A program made the translations under genes and the position numbers. The notes below the pieces were generated by a model. That model was not told the DNA's origin. It did no database searches and worked only from the letters and a program-made list of their open reading frames with translations. DNA of 64,000 bases from Aurifilum marmelostoma (Eukaryota > Ascomycota > Sordariomycetes > Diaporthales > Cryphonectriaceae), in assembly GCA_027559495.1 (NCBI GenBank), contig JAMXSV010000006.1:558001-622000 (forward strand), given 5' to 3'. Position 1 is the first letter of the stretch. Every line of letters starts with the position of its first letter. This document shows positions 11,334 through 22,787 of this stretch, in pieces.

Positions 11334-11922
11334 ATGGCAGACGTAGAGATGGACGTCGACGAGCCCGTCTCGCCCGGCCCCGCCCAGGCAAAGGTCGACG
11401 ACATGCAGACCCACGGCCGGGCCACAGCCGTGCGCTCCATCGAGGGCTGGATCATCATCGTGACCAACGTGCACGAGGAGGCCGACGAGGAGACCATCCA
11501 CGACATGTTTGGCGAGTACGGCGAGATCAAGAACCTGCACCTCAACCTCGACAGGCGGAGCGGCTACGTCAAGGTACTGATTTCTCAAGAGCCGACCCCT
11601 GCTCTTCCTTCTTGTTTTTTCTTCTTCTTGCTCTTTCTTCTTGCTAACGATGAGGGTATGTGTTCGCGTCTCACAGGGCTACGCATTGATCGAATACCCA
11701 ACCCTCCAGGAAGCCCGTGCCGCCATCGACGGCGCTCACGACACAAAACTTCTCGACCAGACCATCCATGTCGACTTCGCATTTGTGCGCCCGCCCCCCA
11801 GCAAGGGCGGCGCCGGCAGGTCTGGGGCCGGTGGTGGTGGCGCACGCGGCGGCGCAAGGCGGCAGCGCAGCCGGAGCAGAAGCCCCGGCGGCGACAGGCG
11901 CGATCGCGAGAGGGACGACTAG
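11334..11922 (+). CDS. Y14: RNA-binding protein Y14 (RBM8A), exon-junction complex core
   Basis: Two exons (11334-11573, 11677-11922) encode 161 residues, the usual Y14 length. The acidic N-terminus ([13 protein letters not shown]) leads to [14 protein letters not shown] and one RRM at about residues 38-116. RNP2 is IIIVTNV. RNP1 is split by the intron and joins as YVKGYALIEY. The tail is Gly/Arg/Ser-rich with RSRSRSP repeats. Y14 pairs with Mago nashi and, with eIF4A3, marks spliced mRNA upstream of exon junctions. It shuttles between nucleus and cytoplasm and links splicing to localisation and nonsense-mediated decay. The intron (103 nt) uses a GTACTG donor and a CAG acceptor and contains a poly-pyrimidine run. 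No Mago gene is in the window. Confidence 0.93.
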
Positions 11923-13098
11923 AGCTCAAAAAGGGCTGGACGGAGGAATGAAGAGGGAGAGAGGTGGTAACTGTGGCCTCTCAGTAGGCTGTGAGGCCTG
12001 GCCACTTTCGGAGGGGGCAGAAGACGTTCCCTTTGGGATCGGGGAAAATGGATTTCATTATGGGGCCTGCGTTGTCGGAAATGTGGACCGGCGCACGCGC
12101 GTGTACAACATGAGCTTTCGGTTGTTTCTAGGACGTTCGAGCCCCCGCTGCTCGTCCTGCCGGGTTCCCATGTTGGCATGGCACAACCCCATTCCCTGGA
12201 CGAAAGCAATGAAGATACCCGAACCGATCGATCGCAACCTGGCCGACGTGCTGTCCAACTCCTGAGAGTATTGGGAACGAGAAACAGAACATAGAGGGAC
12301 AAAGACACGTCGGCGTGCATCTTACCAATACTCACAGTACGTCCGTCCTCTTTTCTCTTGCCGTTCCTCAACCTCGCCCATCCCACCCATCATCCAAGCT
12401 GACAGTCCTACTAGCATCAGACGCAAACATTGAAAAAAGCTTCTATCTTGTAGGTTACACGTTAGTTGCCAGGGGACTTGACTCACCTAGTCAGCCTCCC
12501 TGTGTGCAAGGGTCAAGTCCATTCCTCAGGGGAAAAACTCACCCGTGATAGAAACAGACCAATGTGATAAGATGATTGATACCCTGCATTCACGAGTGTG
12601 CACATTGCTGTGCATTCCGTCTCGCTTCTTTTTTTTTTTCATGGTCCATTGTTCCTATGTCTATGCACAGCATATATACGGAGTGTGCATAATAAACTCC
12701 AAAGGTCTGAACACAGCGACAGAGCATGACGAGTCTGAGACTAAACTTCAAAAGGAATATTGGCGAAAAAGGTATACCATTACCCTAATTACGTATCGTT
12801 CTGGTTATCCATTGCGTCGTAATCAACATATCGTCGTAGACTTGATTTTGCCCGTCCTGACTTTTCGTATCCCTTCCGGATTCCTCGTCTGCCCTCTGAG
12901 CGTTCCGAGGAAAAATGAAAAGAAAGAAAGAAAGATAATAGAAGTCATTACCACATCGTCATGATGCTGCTTGCTTGTCCGTCTGCCATATCGAAAATGC
13001 GCACGTCCGCTTGCGCGTTTCCACGGAAAGGAGGAATATCCCAACTGCCTTTTTGCCCATCTTCCCACTACATCATCTTTCTTCCCGCACCACGTTTC
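11923..13098. other. Convergent 3' spacer between Y14 and PhoD-like gene
   Basis: It should contain the two 3' UTRs. A short poly-T run at about 12630 and GAAAGAAAGAAAG near 12918-12932 are simple-sequence features. No gene is supported. Confidence 0.5.
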
Positions 13099-16000
13099 TT
13101 AAAAAGCCGTTCCAGGTGCAGGGTCAATCCCCCTTACCATATCCGGTCCATTTGCCCTCGGCGCCATCATAGGCGGTCTCTGGCCCTGGCCGTGGGCGTG
13201 GCCCTGATCGTAGTAACCCTGCTGCCTCTCGGCCTCCCTCCCAGCACCCTTTGCCTTCGCACCACTATCATATTGACTCTTGCCCCGACTGAGGCTTAAC
13301 AACCTCTTGACGCTACTTACATGCCGGGCCGGCATCTCCACGTCCTGCCCTTCCGCAGCGTCGTACCACAGCTTCGGAACGAGGAGCCGATACGGCACCG
13401 TAATCCCGGCGGGATCCTTGGAGCTGACCTCGACATTCAAGCAAATGTCCAAGCCGCCCTGTATGTTCACTTCGTGTGTGTTTACCCTCTTCAGCCCACG
13501 TCCCTGCCTCATGCTTGCAGAAGTCGGCGTGCGTAGAACAGGCTTGGGTCGGAAGCTGGCATCCCGAGCCTGCTGCTGCTGTAGCTCCTGCTGCTGCTGC
13601 GCTGCCCCTGTCACCGTAGTCGTCACGCCATAGCCTCTCGGCTGGTCGTCCAGCCCGCGACCATATGGAGCAGCGGGCACCTCCTCACCCAAAAGCCGAG
13701 CCGCCTTCGTAGCACTGGGGCCCGGCCTATGAGTAGACGCTGTGTTGGCCGGCGCGCGTGCAGTAAAGTACGACTCGTCGCCCTCGGAGAATTCTTCGTA
13801 GGAGCCGCCGCCGCCCCTGAGTCCAATGGCGCCTAGGAAGCCGCCCCCGCCACTTCGGTCCGACGAGTGCTCGTAGCGGCCATCCTCAGGGTCACTATCG
13901 CCTCCCCATGTCCCGTTAATGCCGCCGTCGTCGGGCTTGGACTTTTCGCGAGACTTGCTGCTGCGACGGAACAGGCCAAAGTCACCGCGCGTGAGAGACA
14001 ACGTACGCCTGCTCGTGCCGGGCCGCTTCTCGCCGGCAGGTACGTCGCTATCCGAGCGCCTCCCACGGGACGAGAGTGTGCGGAACAGGCCGCCGGGGGC
14101 TTTAGAGGAGTTGGGAGGTCGCGAGTCGATCACGTCAGCGCGGTGGGCCTTGCCGCGATTTCGCTTAGACAAGCGACGCGAGATCCCCTTGTGAATGAAG
14201 CCGCCTCCACCCTGCGCCCCAGGCGAGGAAGCGACCGCTTGTTGTTCCTCATAGAGAGACTCAGGCGGCGTCGAGGGAGGTGTCTGCCCCGGTGTGTACT
14301 CGCGGATGGAGCACCAGTTCCGATGAGGCAAGAGACGCTTATTGTTTCTCGGCTTGCCCTCGACTCCGTGATCAAACATGGGAATCATGTCCTCGTCGGT
14401 ATCCTTGTCGAGGTGATGCACTTTGTTGCGCTTGTTTAGCACATCGGCCATGAGATCTGGCGGAGGTGTGTTCACAATCGCAGACGAGATGACATTGGGC
14501 ATATAGCGAAAGTCTTTGTGCTTAGGCAGGTCGAGTTTGGGGTTGGAGAAGAACTGGCCAACCGCGGCGAGGTGGACGTCGCCACTGAGAATCGTGACCC
14601 GCACCGATCTGTCTGCTGCAAGGTCCTGCAGATCCTCGATAACGATCTTGCGCTCGTCCTTGTGGTTCTTCGAGGCCCAGTGATCGTCCAGGTCGTCCAA
14701 AACCTCGACACCGCCATCAAACTTGTTGAACACGTTGCCGAACATGCCAGCCTTGCTAAGAGCCTTCACGGGATCGAGGAGTCGAGACGTCAAGCTGGTG
14801 GAAAGCACAACATCAGCCGCTGTGTTCATATTATACCAAGTTGAAGAGTTGTCAACTTACATGTTTTCCAGCCACACCAGCCGGGGGTACGCAATCGGGA
14901 CCCCCAACATCACGAGAAGATGCTCTGTCTTGCCCTTGACGATCTCGTTGTAGCAGCGGTCCATCAGCTTGTCCCAGGTGTCTTCCTTGATCACCTGGTC
15001 GCGCGTCCTCTCTGTCCGCGCATCGACGGCCAACAGCGCAATCTTGGAGCCGAGGAACATGAACAGGCTGCGGCTCTGTTCATGAATATACGGCCCGGGC
15101 TCCAGTCCCAGGGCCCAGCTTGGCTCCGTCTCCTCTGTCTCGTCCGGGATGCTCTGCTGCTGGAACAGCATGTAGTATTTGAAGGCGACGTTCCCGAGGC
15201 CTGAGAATACAGGCGACGACATGAAATGGTGCGGATAGCTGCCGAAGCCATCAATTATGTCATGGTCATCGTAGATGTTGACCATGGGGATCTGCGAGTT
15301 GGCGAGACCGAAGAGACCTTGTGAGAACCACATGCAGTAGCGCTCCAGATAGAACTCCTCCAGCTCGGCCTGCATCTCGGGTGAGAAGGGCGCATGTTGC
15401 TTGTGCACCGGGTTCCGAACCATGAGCCAGTCCTGGAAATGTCTCGTCTCTCGCATCACGGCATCGCAGTAGAGCTGATCGCCGTTACCCAACATGACAT
15501 GGAAGGGCCGGCTCTGATGGTTATTCAGCACATCGCGCCACATAGGGTCTGGCCCGCTCAACTCGTCCGGGTTCACAGATAAGCTGAAGCCATTGCAGCT
15601 GTGGAGCATGATGTTCATCGACTGTCCCTTGGCGGGGACCCAGAAGCCGGTTGTAGGGCCGCGATTGATGCGATAGGCGATCCGCTGCTCCTTGTCGCGC
15701 AGCTCGACCTCGATGCTGAAGCGCCAGAACGTGTAGCCTCGTTCGGCATGCAGGCGGTAGCCTCGGATGTCCTTATACTTGCCCAACTTCTCTCCGTCGA
15801 GAGGTGCTCTCTTCTTACGATCTGCGAAAGACCCTGGCGCATCGGTAGACCCTTCTGGGAGGTCGACATCAGGAGGGCTACGCATTCTCTCAAACAGACC
15901 CTTGTCGCTTTGGTCTCGCGAGAGGTCTCTACCTTCATCGAGGTGGTCGACCGGTCGGACGTACAGCGTCTCGCCTCTGCGGCCCAGCTTAGGAAGCCCT

Positions 16001-18635
16001 GCGACGGGGTCCACGTATTCTGGCGGGAGCTCTCCATGAACTTCGGCTGGGGGAGGTGGCAAGTTCTCGATTGGCTGTGCAAAAAGTCTCAAGGTGGGGG
16101 CAATATCATAGGACGACTCATGATCAGTCGTGACGATCATCACAGTACCCCTCCAGAAATCCCGCTCGATGGCTGGACCATGACGAGCTGACCGACCGGT
16201 GATGCGCTCGGTTCGCATGCCGCAATATCTGAGTAGAGGACCGCACTTGAGATACAGCTGTGGCTTGAATCTTGTAGGAGCTATAATTCCAGGGACGCGG
16301 ATTGCCATCCGCGCCGCTCGAGTCAGCAAGGTAAGTTCAGGTTCTCGTGTCGGATAGGAAGCAGCTCGCAGTGGTAGACATGGGCGAAACATCCAGGAAG
16401 AGGTCTCTGTTAGATCTTCGCATCGAGGCACCAGCGGCCGTCCGATGGGATACGGGCGGATCTGGCGCCCCGCCTTGCGTCCGGCGGTCGTCGCTTGATG
16501 ACCTGGAACGTTATGCGCCTGTAGGGCCACGTCGTTGTCGCTGTCATCGTCATGGACAGGCCATGAGGGGCGGTGTCCCTGGGCGACAGCTCCCCTCCTC
16601 TCTCCCTGTAGTATCAGATAAATTACGTGAAGGTTGCGTACCGTTATTCTCGTCATACTCTCCATCAAAGGCTTCCGCCTTGCGTGGCCGTGAGATGCTG
16701 CCTCGTCGCTGAGACGGTGGCGTCTCCCACCAAGTTTGACCCTTGTCCAAAGTAGGTGTCACCTCATCTGAGAGCTCAAGCAGCGTCCCAGAAAGGGTTC
16801 CCACAGTGCCCTTCTTCCATTCGTTCAAGTACTTGGGCGGGTTATACAAGCCCTGACCAGGCTTGTAGTCATGGCGATGGAAGAACTCTGACACGTGATG
16901 CCCATGGTGCGAGCCATCACTGTGATCGCCAGGGTAACCTGCTCCAGCTGCTGTGTCCGTATCGAACTTGACCCTCGGGGCTGAGCCCTGTAGTTGAGGG
17001 CCGGTCGCAAATGGGAATGAAGTAGAGGGGGGACCCTCGCGCAGAGGCCAGGCCATGCTCCTGCTGTGCTGTATTTAAAGATTTTCCAGTCGTGATAGGC
17101 GAGTCTAGACCTTCATCATCATGATCATCATAATAATCATCGTCGTTTCCGTTGTCGTCGTCGTCGTCATGGTCTGGCATAACAATCTGCTGTGGAGGCG
17201 GCCGGCTCACGGCGACAGCTGTGTTAAGCGGCGGCGGGGCCCTGTTGCGCATGGACCCGCCGGCGGTTTTGTTCAGTGGACCCACCGGTGCGGGAACAGC
17301 CGCAGGCGCGGGGCCCTGGGCCGGCCCAAGCGACTGAGATGCTCCCCGGGACTGACCCGACGCCGCTACATGGCCATGATTTCTGTCGGCGTCGTTCCTC
17401 CGGTGGTACGAAGGATCCCCGGGCGGGCCTTTCCTCAACTTATTGCTTCCTTGTCGGGTTAGTGAGAAGCCACCACTCGTCGGGGTAGTTGGAGGTAGCG
17501 GAGACTCAATTTCGGATCCACCATTGGGTAGCTTGATGTCATTGCGTGCCGCGCGCTCGCGAAAGCTCATATTCCGCTGCATGGGGTTGTTTTCCTGTGT
17601 GTCAACGTCGCCAAATGGTTTAGGGTTGGGGCTATTTTTCTGATGAGGCACCTGACGCTGCGTCTTGCGCTGCGGCTCCTCCGCCATCTTGGCCACAGCC
17701 TGTGGCGCAACGGCAGAGCGAGCAGACACGGGAAGCTCAGGATGATTTTGGACTCGAGGAGATTCCGCCTCGGAGTCTGTGTCGTGCTCCTTGAACCGTA
17801 CCGTGGGCGTCTGGCTGCCGTCCTTGTCGGTGCCTCCTCGTGACAGCGCCCGGTCTCGCGCATTGCGCTCCGCGGCTTCGACCCGCGCGCGCCTCTCCTC
17901 TTTGGTGATGCTGTCGAGCGTCAGCTCAAGTCTCTGCAGAGGAGAGCGCATATCTGCGAACAAACGACGATCCACCTCATTCCCTAGCGAAGATTTGCGG
18001 TGCCCATTCACGGCCTCCCTTGTACTGCCATTCCTTGCCGCGGCGGTGCTGCCACTGCTCGCCCTCCGGTTGGATGTCTGACTTGCGCGTTTGGTTCGGT
18101 CGATGGCGTTGAGGGGCTTGTAGAAGTCGGGGTCCAAGTCGCCAGGGCTTGGAGGGATGTCGGACTGCGGGCCCTGCTCGGTCCTGGGCAGCGTGTAAGG
18201 CAGCCCACCGTTGCCATAAGGGTGCTTGTAGTTGACCGGGGAAGCCTCGGGCGCAGCAGGGGCCGCAGGCAATGCGCCCGAGACCACGTAGGCATCCTCT
18301 TCCTCTTTATTCTTGCTAGCACGTCGGCGCCGCTTCTCTATGATATCAGGAGGGTACATGCTCTGAGAGGCAGGCCTGGGACCCAGTCCAGAGCCCTGGT
18401 AGGAGTTCCTGGGCGTCGCATAAGGGCTGGTGGTAGCATCAGTATTGGCTTCGGAGCTGTTGGTCTGGGTCGAGGCCCGGTTATGCCTGGGCTGGGACGC
18501 AACGGGCGCGGCGGGGTCTAGAGAATGGCGGCCAGGAGCTCTGGAGGAGGCGTACTCGCCAGAGGAGCCGCGCTGGTGGTTGGTGCGAGTCGGAATCCTG
18601 GGGCCTGGGAGGTTACCCCAGTAAGGTGTGGACAT
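13099..18635 (-). CDS. Large PhoD-like metallophosphatase (fungal PhoD_2 type), one apparent frame shift
   Basis: Three exons on the minus strand: 18635-16642, 16280-14861 and 14794-13099. The protein is about 1702 residues once one base is dropped from the G6 run at 17027-17032 (C6 in the coding strand). With that correction the exon ends in phase 1, exactly matching the next acceptor, which joins ENN to APTRFKP. Residues 1-650 are low-complexity (Pro/Ser/Asn, a poly-Asp patch). The phosphatase core follows: LKCGPLLRYCG, VMLGNGDQLYCDAVMRE, VNIYDDHDIIDGFGSYPHH, LLVMLGVPIAYPR and, after the last intron, VTILSGDVHLAAVGQF. The GDQ, DDHD and GDVH motifs are the metal-binding signature. The last 450 residues are Ser/Arg-rich and then turn basic and glutamine-rich. 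PhoD enzymes are phosphodiesterases or phosphomonoesterases. No signal peptide is visible here, so a cytosolic or membrane-associated role is likely and the substrate is unknown. The 361-nt intron 16281-16641 is long for this window. Confidence 0.85.
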
Positions 18636-21600
18636 CGTGGGCGTAGGTGGTCAAAAAAATCGGTCGTGGTCTGAGCGGTTCTGAGGCGCAGTTTTCAGCG
18701 CAGAAACGCAAAAAAACGAAGGGACGAAGATCGCAAGAGCATAAGAGCAGCGTTGGCATGCCAAAGCGCAAACTTAAGTCCTGCCGAGCCTATGACTGGT
18801 CATGCAGGTTTCCATAGCAGGCAATGCGGGCTGGGACAGGACAGGAGGTTAGCGCCGTGGTGGACGTGTTCGAGAGAAGCGCCCAGCGGCTGCTGAAGGC
18901 GGGTCGCAACGGTGTGGTGAGTCAATAGTGATGTGCACAGCGCCAACAGGCGAGCAGGCCGTGTGGATGTGCACGGCGTAAAAATTGGGCGATACCTTCA
19001 AGTTGCTGTGTTGGTTGGAAAGGCAGGGGTGGGTCCCCATCAGCTGTTCAGGAGAGCGGCTGAGGTGTGAGTGGGATGTGCTGAGGATCCGTTTAGTTCA
19101 CAACGTCAAGTGAAGGTGAGGCGAGGCGAGACGACGACGACGACAAGCTTGGTAGGGGAGAAATAAAAAGGTTTGTCGACTACGAGGGGCCTTGCAAGCT
19201 CGAGGTACTGCCAGACAGACAACAGGTACGATATGAGAAGAAAAAAAGAAAATTATCGGCGTAAGGCGCGAGGGTAAACTCGTCGAGAAATGGAAAAATT
19301 GGGGTGGTTGACGACGACGACGAAGGAATTCGAGATAAGATCGCAGGGCCAGGAAGCTGGCTGAATCGGGGATGGAGAAGGACAGAAGAAAGCCTAGCTA
19401 CAGTGCTGGGGGGGGGGGGGCCTGTAAGAGGCTTGCAGGGGTCACAATCAAGGTCAGGTCGTATACGACGATGGTACATGATATGCATGTGTGTGTTTGT
19501 GGTCTGTGTGGTCTGTGTGAGGAGATTCGAGGAAGGAGTGGGAAGTAACTGCCACCACCACCCTTGCTACCATGGCAAGCACTTGCAGTCCCTACAGTGG
19601 TGCTAGTGGTGTGTCTCCTTCCATCTCGTATTTGGTCTCTGCCTCCCGCTCACAGACCTCTCTCGCATACACAACATCTATAAACTTGCACAGGAACAGG
19701 TCCAGACGGCATTCATTCTTCACTCTCGACAGGTCAAGGGAATTGCCCAAATGTGCGACCGCCAAAAGTGAGTAATGGATGACCAACAGTTGCAGATGAG
19801 TCTAGGCTAAGTGGCAGATAGAGTGGGAAGAAAACGAAGGAGGGAGGGAAAGAAAGATGTGTCGTCATCCGCTTAGCCCGTTTTGCACCAATGAGAACCT
19901 CATCGCAGTAGCAGCACAGTGAATTCAAATCCTTGTACGGTCAATAAGCGAATTCACCCAGCCTCCGACCTTTTTTTTCCCTCTCTCCATTCTCCACCAT
20001 AACTACCATCCCAAGCACCATGCGAAGCAGTGTGCCCACATCTGACCTACTGTACAGCGCCCTGACAAGCTACAATATTGCCGAAATATCAGTCGTCACT
20101 GCCAGACAACATTGACTCGGCTCACCATGCCACAGCATAGTGTCTGCCCAGAAACTGGCGTTGATGTTCCTCAAGGGACAAGATAACGGACCAGTACTGC
20201 TGCCGGCTGAAGATGCCAATTGGCTAGAGGTGGACTTTTGGTGGGGCCAGCATCGTCGTTGAGGTCCCGGGTCAGCCTGCCCGCTACGCTGCTGGTGAAG
20301 AGTTGTTGGTCGATGACCGGATGTCGTGTCCCTCTCCGCCCTCGAGGCCTTGGCAGACGGCTCAGTCTGGAGCGAGGCCAAGAGTGACCTCGACTGTGTC
20401 GCGCCTGCTACTGACTAGGTTGCAGTTCCGAGCGGAGATCACCTTACTGTAGAGGGACGAGGAGGTCACTGGGACGAGGGTACTCCATAAGGGGCCCGGG
20501 CAGCTTGATGCAGCAGTGGGACGTGAGTGAGAGGAGGGTGGCTGGCAGGTGGACTCAAGACAATGAATCACTGCTAGAGCCTATCGCACTGAGGAATCTG
20601 GTGCACCTGAACGAGGGGGTAAGAGCATATGAGGCCGCACTAGATGCTACATAGTACAGAATCACCACCATGCTGTGCGGCACAGAGACGATGCCCGACA
20701 CAGTCTCACTGCCCGAAGCAGCAAACAAGGTTTGGGCACAGGCACAGCTGACAAGGTAGCGGTGTGGTGGCTGGTGTACCTGCATGGCTTGGGCTTCCCC
20801 CACCCATGTGTCCGCCGGTGGCTGCTGCAGTCCCCCCCCCCCCCCCCTTCTCTCTCAAGCTTTCGGAAGCTGCCGCACCACAGAAGAGTGCTGCCCTGTG
20901 GGAACCCGATCAGATGCGTTTGATCGTGGAGCATACATGCGGAAACGAGGGCAATATGTGAGGATCAGATGCAATCTACTCTTCTTGCAGCTTGCTCTCA
21001 AATATTGCAGCCTTGTTGTCGCCCGTCACCATTCACCAAAAATAAAATACTCCTTCTAGAAAAGGAAAAGGACGGATGTGGTCTGCAGACCATGGCCGCA
21101 GGGCAGTAAATTTAAACAAGCAACTTGGTAGTGCTCGCTCGACCTCCAGGCCCGAGGCCTGCTTAGTGAGAACAAAGGAACCGAAGACCCGAGTCGGGGT
21201 TGAAAGAAGGCCTGCAGGCAGTTGACCAATTGTGCTTCTGTTCATACACCCCTGTTCGCTTTGCATTTTGAATTGCCTTTTCTTTTCTTCCCCATCTTCA
21301 ATTATCTCGGGCTTATTTTTGGAAAAGAAATTCAAACTCACAGCCTCGGTTTACGTTCCTTTCCCTACGCAGCTGGGTAACGATGTTCTGAGCTGCTTCG
21401 GGTGTTACTTTTCATCGGGGCAAATACCCGGCCGAGCACGTCTTTGGGAACACTGTACACCAGCATGACCACTGCAGGAATAAGCCTTGCAGAGGAAAGG
21501 TGGCATATGGTAGGATGGCTCAGCCTAATGGGCCTGGTTTGGCCTCAGGCTTCCATCCTGCTGGCTCACCTACCAGATACTCCTCATGGCGATGAGCCAT

Positions 21601-22787
21601 TTGCATTGCTTGAGTAAGTACATACCTAGTCTATGTATGCACATAACAACTCGGTCAGAATTGGTGGGACGGGGTGGGGGAGAGCTTGTTGAAGTGCTAG
21701 AAGCAAAGTGCCTCGTCAGTGTCTGCGCGGGCACTGCAGTTCCGCGTGTCCAGGGACAGGGGTTGGCTGTCGTCGAGAGTCTCTCAGAATTCAGGGTCCA
21801 AGCACAGGCCTGAAGCCCTACCAAAACTACATCACCTACTCACTCACTGTACGGGGGTTGAGCCTCTTAATTTTCAGGGTCTTTTTAGTGAGTGAGTGAA
21901 AGAAGAAAAGAGAAGAAGACACTCAGAATCAAGAATCCGGATCAGCATTCAGCGCATACACAGCACTGTACATGCATGCAGATCCCCTCGAAAATATATT
22001 CACGTACTATTTTGAGATCTGAAATAAGGCGTGATGGCGAGGTCACAGCACAAGGCCGCTAGCGTAAGCCGCCCGAGACAGGATCAGGGGTGGTCGTCCG
22101 CCTGTGCTTAGCCCCGCGAGGAGGATGGGGACAAGGACACCGTGGACTCCCAGGCCGGCTTCTCTGTAGGCTTGGGAGACGACCGCTGAGGGGACCACTG
22201 TAATGGACTTAGCTTGTCTTACTGCGACGCTACGAAACCCATCCCACAGGGCCCTTGAAACAGAGCAACGAGCCTTCAAACCACTGCCCAGACACAAAGA
22301 CGAGCGCAAGAACTACTTACTACTCAACAACAACATGCCCGCCGCCACGTAGCTTGTCAACGCCTCTTCTTTTCTTTCTCTGTTCCCTTCCGCGAGCAGC
22401 GACTCCGTTTCAAGCTGCATCTGGCCTTTTCTTTCTTCTTGCCTCCTCAACTCTCTACTGCAGCAGGCCAGAGAGGTTTGTGTGTTCTTGCGACCAAGCC
22501 AACGCGGCATCTAATTCGTCCCACCTTCTCTCTTTGTCCCTTTCACGGCGGCCTCGACCCCCTTTATTGATTACTCGCCACGCAAGCAACCTCGAAAAGA
22601 CAGCACCCTCCTCGAAACCTTCGAGCGAGGACGTCCTTCACGATCCTCGACCGATCAATTCGTATCCCAAACGATCCTCTCTCTCCCGCCTCATAATCCA
22701 AAGAAGGTCTTTTCTTCCCGGAATAAGAAGGAGCACAAGCAGGCATCCCATGTGCGACACTGCTTAATCGCATAAATTTCCGGGACC
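18636..22787. other. 4.15 kb divergent intergenic region (PhoD-like / KEX2)
   Basis: No gene is supported on either strand. The region holds a G13 tract (about 19408-19420), a C16 tract (about 20832-20847), a GT-rich stretch near 19487-19520 and repeated ACGACG units near 19130-19142. The last 500 bases before KEX2 are rich in pyrimidines (TTTCTTTCTC-type runs near 22368-22460) and read as a long KEX2 5' leader. The length is unusual beside the 0.5-1.5 kb spacers elsewhere in the first 40 kb. Confidence 0.45.

Noticed and set aside
13290..13325. A GTAAGT donor in the last PhoD-like exon (near 13319)
   Set aside because: Splicing to the nearest acceptor would remove under 50 nt from a frame that already reads smoothly as basic, Ser-rich protein, so it was left unspliced.
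14861..16668. An ATG start near 16668 for the phosphatase core as a separate gene
   Set aside because: The sequence from 16641 to 16281 is an intron. The frame there is random, and the conserved APTRFKP segment begins exactly at the acceptor.
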